A stretch of 64,000 bases of DNA from Oscillospiraceae bacterium (GTDB lineage Bacteria; Bacillota; Clostridia; UBA1381; UBA9506). A model generated the notes under the pieces. The model searched no databases and had not been told where the DNA came from. It saw nothing but the letters and a program-made list of their open reading frames with translations. The translations under genes and the position numbers were made by a program. Below, piece after piece: positions 10,160 to 19,797 of the stretch. Where the stretch lies: NCBI GenBank assembly GCA_015068855.1, contig SVJS01000003.1, forward strand, positions 62,001-126,000. Reading direction: 5' to 3'. How positions within the stretch are numbered: the first letter of the stretch is position 1; each line of letters opens with the position of its first letter.

Positions 10160-10180
10160 GTCGTTACAGTCTTTTTAACT
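10141..10180. terminator. Bidirectional terminator overlapping the addB stop codon
   Basis: aaaaaagactgtaacgagTGAgtcgttacagtcttttt; the stem contains the last addB codons and stop. Confidence 0.8.
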
Positions 10181-10798
10181 TTATATTTCCTTGTTCCTGA
10201 TACGTAATAACCTGACAACCATCGGGCTTAACAGGAGATTTAGTCCCACTTCAAACAGGAAATTGGCGCCCACAAGGACGAAAATCATATAAGAACCTGT
10301 CTGTGTGCCGAAACCCGCCTCCTGCGCCCAACCGGTGATGGTTTCCATAAAGAAAAGAAGACAGCCCAGCAAAAACACGCCTGTGTTGGTCAGGGGGCAA
10401 ACAAGAGCCGCTGCCAAAACAGCGACGTATCGATTGATTTTTCGGTATCCGCTTCGGTTTAACAAGCGCAGTGTGCCGGTGTAGGCAAGGCCTGCAAGCA
10501 GACCGCAAAGCGTTCCCTTTGCTAAAACTGTTACAATAGTGCCAAGCGCATCAACTGCTAAAAAAGCCGCGGCATCTCCGCTTGCGAGCACAATGACACC
10601 GAACAGAAAGCCCAGCCATGTGCTGATTTTAACCCCGCAGGTTGCTGCCCCGATGACAATCGGAATCAACACCAAAGAAACGGAGAAGGGACCAAGCTTG
10701 ATGAAAGAGCCAAGCATTTGCAGAATCACCACTAATGCACTCAGGACAGCTCCCAAGACTAAGGCCTTTGTTGACGCTTTTGTTTTTGTTGTTTCCAT
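10181..10798 (-). CDS. ECF transporter S component, candidate pantothenate-specific (PanT-like)
   Basis: 205-aa protein with about 6 TM helices; N-terminal TKALVLGAVLSALVVILQML typical of ECF S components; immediately downstream of coaX on the same strand. Confidence 0.75.
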   Translation of the reverse strand: METTKTKASTKALVLGAVLSALVVILQMLGSFIKLGPFSVSLVLIPIVIGAATCGVKISTWLGFLFGVIVLASGDAAAFLAVDALGTIVTVLAKGTLCGLLAGLAYTGTLRLLNRSGYRKINRYVAVLAAALVCPLTNTGVFLLGCLLFFMETITGWAQEAGFGTQTGSYMIFVLVGANFLFEVGLNLLLSPMVVRLLRIRNKEI

Positions 10799-10885
10799 TT
10801 AGGTTCCTCCTTGCTGTCGCCCGCAAATGCGGTACAACGCAAAATTTATTTTGTAAAAGCGCAATCACGCCATACAACAAAAGAA

Positions 10886-11653
10886 TCAAATATTTTTCTT
10901 ATATAAAATAGCAAGTCCTTTTAAGACAAGGTTTGCATCCAGCGTTATGTCGTGCTTACAATGAGGCAAAATGGCCTGCGCAAGGCCGCCGGTTGCATAC
11001 ACTTTCAGTTCCTTTCCTGTCTCTTCGTTATAACGGTCTATCATGCCGTCAATCATGGCAGCATTTCCAAAGACAACACCGGAACGCATGCAGTCAATGG
11101 TGTTTTTGCCAATGACAGACTTCGGCGCTTCCAGGCTGATTTGCGGAAGCTGCGCCGTGCCCGCGGCTAAGGCTTTTAAGCCGATGTTGACGCCGGGGAT
11201 GATGGATGCACCCGTAAAGGTGCCGCTCTCATCCATCAGCATAATCTTTGTTGCCGTCCCCATGTCAATAATGAGGGAGGGGCTGCCGTAGTGATAATGC
11301 GTAGCAACGCAGGCGCAAATCAAATCCGCACCGACAGAGGCGGGATTATCACAATGCATGTTGATGCCGGTTTTGATACCGGGACCGACTAAGAGCGCAT
11401 CAATATGATAAGCAAGCTTGATAGCCCGTTTCATAACGGTATTTAAGGGCGGCACAACCGAGGCGATGATAACACCCGAAACAGCACGGTCATCAAAGCC
11501 GTAAAGCTTTAAGACGCTACGGATTTTGGTTGCATATTCATCTTCTGTTTTGTTGGGGTTGGTTGCGATGCGAGCCGTAAACAGAAGAGCGTCATCCTCA
11601 AAACCACCAAGGACAATGTTTGTATTACCGATATCAATCGCAAGTATCATCAT
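10886..11653 (-). CDS. coaX: Type III pantothenate kinase
   Basis: MMILAIDIGNTNIVLGGFEDD, LIIDMGTATKIMLMDESGTFTGASIIPGVNIGLKAL. Confidence 0.95.
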   Translation of the reverse strand: MMILAIDIGNTNIVLGGFEDDALLFTARIATNPNKTEDEYATKIRSVLKLYGFDDRAVSGVIIASVVPPLNTVMKRAIKLAYHIDALLVGPGIKTGINMHCDNPASVGADLICACVATHYHYGSPSLIIDMGTATKIMLMDESGTFTGASIIPGVNIGLKALAAGTAQLPQISLEAPKSVIGKNTIDCMRSGVVFGNAAMIDGMIDRYNEETGKELKVYATGGLAQAILPHCKHDITLDANLVLKGLAILYKKNI

Positions 11654-11821
11654 GCCGCATCCTTCCTATGTGTAAGTACCTGACAATTATAGCATGAATC
11701 GAGGCTTTTGTCAATAAAAGCATAATGGCAGGTGTGAGACAAAAAGCCAATAAATTTGACTTGCGTTTGCAGGGCATTTGTTGTATAATAAACATATATA
11801 ACCATTTTAGGAGGAGATTTC

Positions 11822-12772
11822 ATGTATGATGTAGCATGTATCGGTATCTTTGTTGCCGATTGTATTGCTAAAACCGTTGATAAAATTCCGGACCGTGGTA
11901 AGCTGGGCCTGATTGACAGCCTGAGCCTGTATACGGGCGGTTGCGCGATGAACGCCGGCGCCGATATGAAAAAACTGGGTGCCGATATTGCCCTTTTGGG
12001 TATGGTGGGTAATGATGGCTTTGGCTCCTTTTTGTTAGGAGAGGTCAGCAAGCTTGGCATGACCACAGAGGGCATCAAAGTCAGCGACGCTGATTCAACC
12101 TCTGCTTCTGTTGTTTTGGTTGACGGTGGCGGAGAACGCACGTTCCTGCATTGTTTGGGTGCTAACGGCACATTCACAGAAACCGATATCAATTACGACA
12201 TCATCAAAGACTCCAAGGTTGTTTTTGTGGCAGGCACAATGCTTATGCCTAATTTTGATGGTGAGCCTTGTGCACGTTTCTTGAAAAAATGTAAAGAAAT
12301 GGGCAAAATAACCGTTTTGGACAGCGCATGGGATGACACGGGCCGTTGGATGGATATCTTGCGTCCCTGCATGCCTTACATTGATTATTTCATTCCCAGT
12401 ATCGATGAAGCCAGAATGTTTGCAGAGGGTAGAGAAGATGTTAAAGACATCGCGGATTATTTCTTTGATTTAGGTGTTAAACATGTGGCTATCAAGGTTG
12501 GCAAGGATGGCTGTTATGTCCGTGAAAGCAAGGATGCTGAGGGCGTCACAATGCCGACGTACTTGGGCATTAAACCGGTCGACACAACTGGCGCCGGTGA
12601 TTCCTTCTGCGCCGGTTTCCTGTATGGTTTAACTCACGGCATGAGCATGACGGAGAGCGCGCAGTTTGCCAATGCTGTTGCAACCCATTGTGTTATGGCA
12701 GTTGGTGCTTCCACAGGCATTCGTCCTTATGAGGAAATTTGCCGGTTTATGAAGGAAAATCAGCCCGGTTGA
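11822..12772 (+). CDS. PfkB-family carbohydrate/nucleoside kinase
   Basis: C-terminal signature PVDTTGAGDSFCAGFLYGL; RBS aggaggagatttc. Confidence 0.92.
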   Translation: MYDVACIGIFVADCIAKTVDKIPDRGKLGLIDSLSLYTGGCAMNAGADMKKLGADIALLGMVGNDGFGSFLLGEVSKLGMTTEGIKVSDADSTSASVVLVDGGGERTFLHCLGANGTFTETDINYDIIKDSKVVFVAGTMLMPNFDGEPCARFLKKCKEMGKITVLDSAWDDTGRWMDILRPCMPYIDYFIPSIDEARMFAEGREDVKDIADYFFDLGVKHVAIKVGKDGCYVRESKDAEGVTMPTYLGIKPVDTTGAGDSFCAGFLYGLTHGMSMTESAQFANAVATHCVMAVGASTGIRPYEEICRFMKENQPG

Positions 12773-12794
12773 TGAAAAGAAGATAATATTACAT

Positions 12795-12836
12795 ATAAAA
12801 AAAGAAACATCGTGATTCGATGTTTCTTTTTTTCTT
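12795..12836. terminator. Bidirectional terminator between pfkB-like gene and spoIVA
   Basis: aaaaagaaacatcgtgattcgatgtttctttttt. Confidence 0.8.
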
Positions 12837-14314
12837 TATAAGATAATACAAATGAGACCGCCGGAGCCCTCGTTGATGATTTTTTGCAATGTTTCCTGAA
12901 GCTTGATTTGTGCTTCGTCCGGCATGCGGGATAGCTTGTTATGTAAGCCTTCATTGACGAGCTCGTGGAGGGATTTTCCAAAAATGTCAGATTCCCAGAT
13001 TTTCTTCGGGTCTGCCTCGAATTCCTTCAAAAGATAATGGACAAGCTCTTCGGATTGCTTTTCCGTTCCAACAATAGGGGAAACCTCCGTTTCAATGTTT
13101 GCACAAATCATATGAATGGAGGGCGCAGAGGCCTTTAAGCGAACGCCAAAACGACCGCCCTGTTTCACAATTTCAGGTTCCTCTAAATGGAGTTCGTCAA
13201 TGGTCGGTGTTACGATGCCATAACCCTTTCGCTGCACCTCATGCAGGGCATAGGAAATTTTATCATATTCTTTCTTGATTTTAGACATGTCGGTTAGTAA
13301 GGTCAGCAGCTTATCCTCGCCATCAATGTCAAAGCCGGAGAGCTCTTGGGCGATGCGGTAAAACAGGGTTTCGGGCATGGAGAGGCAAAGCTCGGCATAG
13401 CCCCTGCCCAGGTCAATTTCCTTGATTTGAGCAGAGTGAACATATTCGCAGCAGTCGGGCAGTGCGCTCAGGGTTTTTATGCTCTCAATGGTGTCCAGAC
13501 GGTCCACAACGGAGGCGATCTGGCTATAGAGCTCCTCCTTTAACCAATGGTCAACAGGCAGCACATCCACCCATTTAGGCATAGTAACAGTGATTTCCTG
13601 AATGGGGAATTGATATAAAATGCGGCGCATGATTCCGTTGATTTCATCCTTTGTCATGCTGCCGCAGTTTACAGCCATAACCGGAACGCCATGGTGGTTT
13701 TCCAAATAAGCGCGTAGTTCTTCGGTTTCCGGTTTATCCGGATACATTGTATTCAAAACAATCACAAAGGGCTTGTTGATGGCTTTTAATTCGTTGGCCA
13801 CACGTTCTTCGGCATCCACATAGTCTTCACGGGGAATGTCAGTAATGCTGCCATCGGTTGTGATTAAAAGACCAATGGTGGAATGCTCCGTGATAACCTT
13901 CTTGGTACCGATTTCGGCAGCCTCGCCAAAAGGAATCGGTTCTTTTGCCCATGGAGTTGAGACCATGCGGGGTGCATCGTTTTCCAGATGGCCCTGTGCG
14001 CCCTCCACAATATAGCCCACGCAGTCAATCATTCTGACCTTCATTTTTGACTCTTCATCAAGACAGATTTCAACCGCCTCGTTCGGGATGAACTTTGGCT
14101 CGGTGGTCATGATTGTTTTGCCGGCAGCACTTTGCGGTAATTCGTCCTTGGCTCGTTCCTGGCTGTATGTGTTTTCAATGTTGGGGATGACAAGCAAATC
14201 CATGAAATTCTTGATAAAGGTAGATTTACCTGTCCGGACAGGGCCGACAACGCCAACATAAATATCGCCGCCTGTTCGAGCTGCTATGTCTTTGTATATG
14301 TTATAACTTTCCAT
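12836..14314 (-). CDS. spoIVA: Stage IV sporulation protein A (spore coat morphogenetic ATPase)
   Basis: MESYNIYKDIAARTGGDIYVGVVGPVRTGKSTFIKNFMDLLVIPNI... diagnostic of SpoIVA; 492 aa. Confidence 0.97.
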   Translation of the reverse strand: MESYNIYKDIAARTGGDIYVGVVGPVRTGKSTFIKNFMDLLVIPNIENTYSQERAKDELPQSAAGKTIMTTEPKFIPNEAVEICLDEESKMKVRMIDCVGYIVEGAQGHLENDAPRMVSTPWAKEPIPFGEAAEIGTKKVITEHSTIGLLITTDGSITDIPREDYVDAEERVANELKAINKPFVIVLNTMYPDKPETEELRAYLENHHGVPVMAVNCGSMTKDEINGIMRRILYQFPIQEITVTMPKWVDVLPVDHWLKEELYSQIASVVDRLDTIESIKTLSALPDCCEYVHSAQIKEIDLGRGYAELCLSMPETLFYRIAQELSGFDIDGEDKLLTLLTDMSKIKKEYDKISYALHEVQRKGYGIVTPTIDELHLEEPEIVKQGGRFGVRLKASAPSIHMICANIETEVSPIVGTEKQSEELVHYLLKEFEADPKKIWESDIFGKSLHELVNEGLHNKLSRMPDEAQIKLQETLQKIINEGSGGLICIIL

Positions 14315-14430
14315 GGGTTTTCCTCCTTTAAGACAAATCGTACATGTTACTACATGTATATGGACATATTCCGGATTTTATTACAAAGAGAAATGCTTAA
14401 TTAAAAATTTTGGTATTTTATCATTTCCTA

Positions 14431-14459
14431 TTGATAATTTGTAAGGATTGTGCTACAAT
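14431..14459 (+). promoter_or_regulatory. Sigma-A promoter of the probable 6S RNA
   Basis: TTGATA (14431-14436), 17-bp spacer, TACAAT (14454-14459). Confidence 0.75.
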
Positions 14460-14465
14460 AAGGAT

Positions 14466-14728
14466 ACAGACTTTTACTTGGTTTTATCCCTGCGATGTGC
14501 GTGATTAGTGATTTTTATTTTACCAACACTTTTATAAAGGGAATCCGGCTCCATGCGTGGCGTATACGCCCCCCGACTTTGTCGGCCAGGGGACATATAA
14601 AACGTGTGGGAGGTTACCCACCTGCTCAGGCAGGTAAAAATTAATCCTATACACGGCATGGCGGGGCTACAAAAGATAAAGAAGAGCTGTTATCCAACGA
14701 CTTTTGTCTAAGGATAACAGCTCTTTTC
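14466..14728 (+). ncRNA. ssrS: Probable 6S RNA (including terminator)
   Basis: No coding content. Long-range rod: CCCTGCGATGTGCGTG (from 14488) with CACGGCATGGCGGGG (14652-14666); TTTTTATTTTACC with GGTAAAAATTAAT; ACACTTTTATA with TATAAAACGTGT. ACCTGC-tcag-GCAGGT hairpin on the 3' side of the central region. Own promoter and terminator. Confidence 0.68.
14681..14728. terminator. Terminator (bidirectional)
   Basis: gaagagctgttatcc...ggataacagctctttt. Confidence 0.85.
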
Positions 14729-14740
14729 ATTTTTATTGGT

Positions 14741-16075
14741 TTAGAGACAGACGTGAATGTCAGCATAATCTCGAATGATGGAGGAGAGGCTATCGCCACG
14801 GGATAAACGCATTTTTGTATGTTGTGCCGGGCACATCATTGTCTTGGCACGTTCATACAGGGGCGTAAGCAACGTTTCTTCTCCAAGACCGCGGGAGACG
14901 AGGCCATTTGCGGCAAGCTCTGTCAGGGAAAGCAGGAACGCTTGTACGTCTTCATTTTTTACCGGTAGCGGCGTGCCCATACAAACCATCCGGCGGAGAA
15001 TTTTATTACGCTCAGGGTCAGACGAGATATCAGTGGGCAGTTTGTTAAGAAAATTCTCTAAAAGCGCTTCTGCCTTTTCAAGATTTTTGAAAAGTCCCAA
15101 ATGAAAAGCGGGAGGCGCAAAGGCAGCACCAACAGGTTGGGCACAATCGCTGCGAACCTCCAAGGTACCGCGACGGGTGATTTCAATATTCTTAAAGGAT
15201 AAATAACCGTCCAGGTCAGAAAGAGAGTTGCAGCTATCACAAAAATCTTTAATCGGCAGGGTGTCAATCACCTGATAGCTTTTCCCTTGTTTTGTAAGAA
15301 AAATGGATTTTTGCAGGAATAAATCAATAATATCATCTGCTGTTTCAAATGTGCCGCAAACGGGTCCTGTGTTATCGGAAAGGCTTCCAAAACCACTGTG
15401 TTCCCAAAGATAATCACGGAAGCAAACGGCATCGGGAAAATCAGTCACATCAGAAAAGGGTAGTGAGTTTGAAAATAAGAGGCCGTGAGCAAAGTCTAAG
15501 GCTGAAAACAGAGTGAGCATGCGGGGAAGTTCATCAATAGGAACGTCCAAATGGGTCTGCACGGAGGAAAGCCAGGCGGGAAAGTCGGCAAAGCGATGAT
15601 AGCCCTCGCCGCTAAATTCAGGTAAAAATTCACGCAATGTTTGGTAAATCGGATAGCTGACCGGCATGGCTTTTGAACTGTGATGGTGAGGGTTTGTCCC
15701 CATGCCCGTCAAACTGTGACCATGGGGCAGAAGATAGGTCTGCACAAGCTCAAAAAGCACATAAAAACGATTTGCAATCACGAGGAGGTTTTCGTTTTTC
15801 TCCATGGCAAATTCAAAATTATTATAATCATTATCAAAGGAAAGACAATCCCCGTCGTCGTTAACTAAAAAGGCGGCATTGCCGTTTGCATCGGTTTCTT
15901 CTGTGGTAAAGCCGTTTTCCAGAAGATGCTGCAAAAGTCCGTCGATTACAGTTTTTTCAGGTGCGGTGCCACAGAGATTTAATAGTGGAAATTCCAGCTC
16001 GACGCCGATGTTTTTCCGTTCTTTGTTACAAAAGGGCGCAATGAATAGGGATGCTATCATGTCTCTTGCGTTCAT
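14741..16075 (-). CDS. Glutamate-cysteine ligase-like (GCS2/GshA-type) ATP-grasp-like carboxylate-amine ligase
   Basis: NIGVELEFPLLN..., central FEFAMEKNENL...LPHGHSLTGMGTNPHHH, ITRRGTLEVRSDCAQPV motifs typical of the glutamate-cysteine ligase fold; 444 aa. Confidence 0.7.
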   Translation of the reverse strand: MNARDMIASLFIAPFCNKERKNIGVELEFPLLNLCGTAPEKTVIDGLLQHLLENGFTTEETDANGNAAFLVNDDGDCLSFDNDYNNFEFAMEKNENLLVIANRFYVLFELVQTYLLPHGHSLTGMGTNPHHHSSKAMPVSYPIYQTLREFLPEFSGEGYHRFADFPAWLSSVQTHLDVPIDELPRMLTLFSALDFAHGLLFSNSLPFSDVTDFPDAVCFRDYLWEHSGFGSLSDNTGPVCGTFETADDIIDLFLQKSIFLTKQGKSYQVIDTLPIKDFCDSCNSLSDLDGYLSFKNIEITRRGTLEVRSDCAQPVGAAFAPPAFHLGLFKNLEKAEALLENFLNKLPTDISSDPERNKILRRMVCMGTPLPVKNEDVQAFLLSLTELAANGLVSRGLGEETLLTPLYERAKTMMCPAQHTKMRLSRGDSLSSIIRDYADIHVCL

Positions 16076-16165
16076 CTGTTTCCTCCTTGGTTAGAGATTC
16101 GATTCAAAAAAATAAATGCAACTGTCACACATGCAGCTGCATTTATCGTCATTTTGAAAATACGG

Positions 16166-16606
16166 TTAGCGCTTTAAGTCTTTTCTGTTTTCGCGAATGG
16201 TTTCAACAGCACCGATTAAGCTTTCTTCAATAGAATGAAGCACGCCATCGGCATACTGGTTAGCACCCAAACGAATTTCGCGGGCATGCTCCTGCGCGTT
16301 CTCAACAATCTGATTAGCGTTATCATAAGCCTGCTTGGTAATCTCATGCTCATTGATCATGCCGACAATTTTTTCTTCTGCGCCCTTAACAATGGCAGCA
16401 GCTTCTTTCTGTGCGTCAGCAATGATGCGTTGACGCTCATCTTTCACCCATTTTGCCTGTTTCATTTCATCGGGGAATTTAATTCTTGCTTCCTGTAACA
16501 GGTCAAGCAGAACATCTTTGTCAATGATGCCACGACCAACAAAAGGAATTGTGAAGCTATGTTCAATTTTATCTTCCAAAGCTTCGATGATTTCTAAAAT
16601 TTCCAT
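16166..16606 (-). CDS. Conserved coiled-coil protein (ATP-synthase subunit b/H-like), part of the coaD-rsmD operon
   Basis: Heptad-like Ala/Glu-rich helix WVKDERQRIIADAQKEAAAIVKGAEEKIVGMINEHEITKQAYDNANQIVENAQEHAREI. Confidence 0.6.
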   Translation of the reverse strand: MEILEIIEALEDKIEHSFTIPFVGRGIIDKDVLLDLLQEARIKFPDEMKQAKWVKDERQRIIADAQKEAAAIVKGAEEKIVGMINEHEITKQAYDNANQIVENAQEHAREIRLGANQYADGVLHSIEESLIGAVETIRENRKDLKR

Positions 16607-17094
16607 TATAACCGCCCCTTCTTAATCTTTTCTTTAACATCGTTATAAATTTCTTTGGGCAAAAGGTCTGAAAAATCGCCGCCCAAATGAGCGATTTCCT
16701 TTACAATACTGGAACTGATGTAAGAGTAATTTGCATTGGTTACCATAAAAAAGGTTTCAATTTCAGGATTCAGTTTTTTGTTTAACTGAGCCATTTGAAA
16801 TTCATATTCAAAATCAGAAATGGCGCGCAAGCCCTTGATGATGACACGGGCGTTAAGAGCCTTCACACAATCCACAAGCAGGCCGTCAAAGTGAATGACA
16901 CGGCAGTTGGGAATGTCACTAACTGATTTTTCAATCAGTCTGACCCGTTCCTCTGCTGAAAACAAGGGTTTCTTAGCGGAGTTCTTCAAAACAGCCACAA
17001 CAACTTCATCAAATAATGCGGCGCTGCGGCGAATGATATCTAAATGACCACAGGTAATCGGGTCAAAACTACCGGGGTATACTGCAATGCTCAT
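16606..17094 (-). CDS. coaD: Pantetheine-phosphate adenylyltransferase
   Basis: MSIAVYPGSFDPITCGHLDIIRRSAALFDEVVVAV. Confidence 0.97.
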   Translation of the reverse strand: MSIAVYPGSFDPITCGHLDIIRRSAALFDEVVVAVLKNSAKKPLFSAEERVRLIEKSVSDIPNCRVIHFDGLLVDCVKALNARVIIKGLRAISDFEYEFQMAQLNKKLNPEIETFFMVTNANYSYISSSIVKEIAHLGGDFSDLLPKEIYNDVKEKIKKGRL

Positions 17095-17636
17095 AGCGAC
17101 ATCTCACTTAAAAGCAGAACTCTTGCTCTGCCATATTTTTTATCACGAATGACGGAAAAGGGAGCCGAAAACGGGGTGTTCCAGCTGGCGTCCGTCTCAC
17201 AGTAAATCAATCCATCTTCACGGAGCAACTTCCGCTCGGCAATGATTTGCAATGCAGGAAGCAAAAATCCCTCAAAATAGGGCGGGTCCATAAAAATTAT
17301 ATCGAAACGATCCTCTGTGTTTTCTAAAAAGTGAACGTAATCTGTTTGAAAGAAGCTTGCCCGATTGCTAAGGTGGGCCTTTTCAGCATTAGCACGAGCG
17401 GCCGACAGGGAAGAGGCGGCAACATCCACAAAAACAGCATGCTCTGCGCCTCGACTCAGCGCTTCAAGCCCCAATGCGCCGCTGCCTGCGAACAAATCCA
17501 AAACATGGGCGCCAACGGGTTTTGTGTTTAACATGCTGAACAATGCCTCTTTAACACGGTCGTGCGTAGGCCGGACAGAAAGACCTTCGGGGCAAACAAG
17601 CTTTGTTCCGCGGGCAGAACCGGAAACAATCCTCAA
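17091..17636 (-). CDS. rsmD: 16S rRNA (guanine(966)-N2)-methyltransferase
   Basis: MRIVSGSARGTKLVCPEGLSVRPTHDRVKEALFSML, FAGSGALGLEALSRGA, FMDPPY. Confidence 0.95.
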   Translation of the reverse strand: MRIVSGSARGTKLVCPEGLSVRPTHDRVKEALFSMLNTKPVGAHVLDLFAGSGALGLEALSRGAEHAVFVDVAASSLSAARANAEKAHLSNRASFFQTDYVHFLENTEDRFDIIFMDPPYFEGFLLPALQIIAERKLLREDGLIYCETDASWNTPFSAPFSVIRDKKYGRARVLLLSEMSL

Positions 17637-17717
17637 AATGAATCATCCTCAAATGTAGAAATGTATAGCATTATCCACTTATTATTTTACACGATTTATA
17701 CTGATTGTCAATATTTT

Positions 17718-19763
17718 TTAGTTAATTGTAACATGATTGTTAAATAAGGCATGTATTTTGTCAGAAATAGTTCTTTTTTCTTCGGCTGATGTCAGTATTT
17801 TTCCGTTTATGTAATCTTGTGCCGCTTTGGTTGTTTGGGCGAGTAAAGGCATGTCGCTGTATAGATTAGCCAGCTTAAACGGCGGCAGGCCGTGCTGACG
17901 TGTTCCAAAAAATTCACCCGGGCCACGTTGTTTTAAGTCCTCTTCGGCAATGGTAAAGCCGTTTTGATGGGCTTTCATGACCTGCATGCGCTTTGTGGCT
18001 GTTTCTCCTTTGCCTTGCGTGAGCAAAATGCAGTAGGATTTTGAGGAACCACGCCCGACGCGTCCCCGCAGCTGATGCAACTGGGAAAGACCAAATCGTT
18101 CTGCATTTTCAATCAGCATAATGGTGGCATTGGGGACATCAACACCGACCTCAACAACGCTGGTTGCAACCAAAACGGAAATGGCCCCTTGTTTGAATGC
18201 GTTCATGATGCTGTCCTTTTCAGCGGGCTTCATCTTCCCATGCAAAATGCCGACAGTAGCGCTTGCCAGCTCTGTTTTTTGCAGGGATTCGGCATACTCC
18301 GTAACAGAGCGCAGGCTTTCGTTTTCTGAGTCCTCAACAAGAGGGCAGACGATATAAGCTTGATGTCCTGCATCAATTTCTTTTTTAATAAAGGCATAAA
18401 TGCGGCTGCGATAGTCCTCGCTGACCGGGAAGGTGTCAATAGCTTGCCGTCCCGGTGGTAGTTCATCAATAATGGAAACATCTAAATCGCCATACATGAT
18501 TAAGGCGAGCGTTCGGGGAATGGGTGTGGCGCTCATAACCAGGACATGGGTATTCTTTCCCTTTTCCGAGAAAAGACGTCTTTGGTTGACCCCAAATCGG
18601 TGTTGCTCATCTGTAATCGCTAAGGCAAGATTCTTAAAAGTAACGTCGTCACTAAGGAGTGCGTGCGTCCCAACAACAACATCAATGTCGCCCTTTTCTA
18701 AGGCTGAAAGGACGGTTTTGCGCGCCCCTTTTGACATGGAGCCCGAAAGCAGCGCAACCCTAATTCCATGGGGCGCAAACAACTTTTCAAGGCTATTAGC
18801 ATGCTGCGTGGCCAGAATTTCCGTAGGCGCCATAAAGGCAGATTGGTAGCCACTCTTGACTGCCATATACATAGCTGCGGCAGCAACAACGGTTTTACCC
18901 GAACCTACATCGCCGCATACCAAACGGTTCATGACGGTGCCGTCTGCCATATCACGGGCAATTTCGTCTATTACCTTAGCCTGAGCTTTCGTGGGCGTAA
19001 AGGGCAGCGAGGCAATAAAGGGTGCGGCTGAACCAGACAGGACAGGTGCCGTGAAGGAGCGGATGCGACGCTGCTTCATGGCAAAGAGAGCCGATTGAAA
19101 CGTAAATAACTCGTCAAACACTAAGCGATGGCGGGCTGTTTCGCAAGCCGCAGCTGTTTCGGGAAAATGGATAGCGCGGATTGCTGTTTCGTAATCACAA
19201 AGGCCGTACGCTTTGCGAAGTGATAGGGGCAAGGGGTCAGGAAGCTCTGTGCAAAGAGCCAGTGCCTTACGGACACAATCAGCCACAAAATTTTCAGTCA
19301 GACCCTCTGTTAAGGGATATAAAGGGATGATGGCTCCGGTTTGTTTTTGTTTGTCAGCCTGTTCAAAAATGGGTGTCATCATTTGCTTTTTGGGTTGCAT
19401 GCGAACTTTGCCGTAAAAGATATAACTTTCTCCTTTTTTGAAACGGGTTTCCAAAAAACGATTGTTAAACCAAACGAGCTCTAAAAATCCCGTTCCATCC
19501 GATACGCGTAAGGTATGTATACGCATGTTTTTGCGAAGCAGTTTGCTTTGGAGTTCTCCGGTCACAACAGCCTTAATGCAGACTGTTTCATCATGCTTTA
19601 AGGCAATAATTTTCTTAATGAGCTGCCTGTTTTCGTAGCCTCTGGGGTAGTGGGCAAGCAGGTCATTAAGCGTAAAAATACCCAACCTGGCAAAAGCGCC
19701 GGCACGTTTCGGGCCGACGCCTGCAAGTTGGGTAATGCTCATTTGTAAAGGGTTCTGTGACAT
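17718..19763 (-). CDS. recG: ATP-dependent DNA helicase RecG
   Basis: LAGVGPKRAGAFARLGI N-terminal wedge domain, GDVGSGKTVVAAAAMY, TDEQHRFGVNQR, QLRGRVGRGSSKSYC. Confidence 0.97.
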   Translation of the reverse strand: MSQNPLQMSITQLAGVGPKRAGAFARLGIFTLNDLLAHYPRGYENRQLIKKIIALKHDETVCIKAVVTGELQSKLLRKNMRIHTLRVSDGTGFLELVWFNNRFLETRFKKGESYIFYGKVRMQPKKQMMTPIFEQADKQKQTGAIIPLYPLTEGLTENFVADCVRKALALCTELPDPLPLSLRKAYGLCDYETAIRAIHFPETAAACETARHRLVFDELFTFQSALFAMKQRRIRSFTAPVLSGSAAPFIASLPFTPTKAQAKVIDEIARDMADGTVMNRLVCGDVGSGKTVVAAAAMYMAVKSGYQSAFMAPTEILATQHANSLEKLFAPHGIRVALLSGSMSKGARKTVLSALEKGDIDVVVGTHALLSDDVTFKNLALAITDEQHRFGVNQRRLFSEKGKNTHVLVMSATPIPRTLALIMYGDLDVSIIDELPPGRQAIDTFPVSEDYRSRIYAFIKKEIDAGHQAYIVCPLVEDSENESLRSVTEYAESLQKTELASATVGILHGKMKPAEKDSIMNAFKQGAISVLVATSVVEVGVDVPNATIMLIENAERFGLSQLHQLRGRVGRGSSKSYCILLTQGKGETATKRMQVMKAHQNGFTIAEEDLKQRGPGEFFGTRQHGLPPFKLANLYSDMPLLAQTTKAAQDYINGKILTSAEEKRTISDKIHALFNNHVTIN

Positions 19764-19797
19764 AAGAACAAGCCCTTTCGGGGTGGTTTAATCAGGA

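Noticed and set aside
11650-12192. 180-aa minus-strand ORF overlapping the PfkB kinase
   Set aside because: Antisense to a well-supported gene; no domain.
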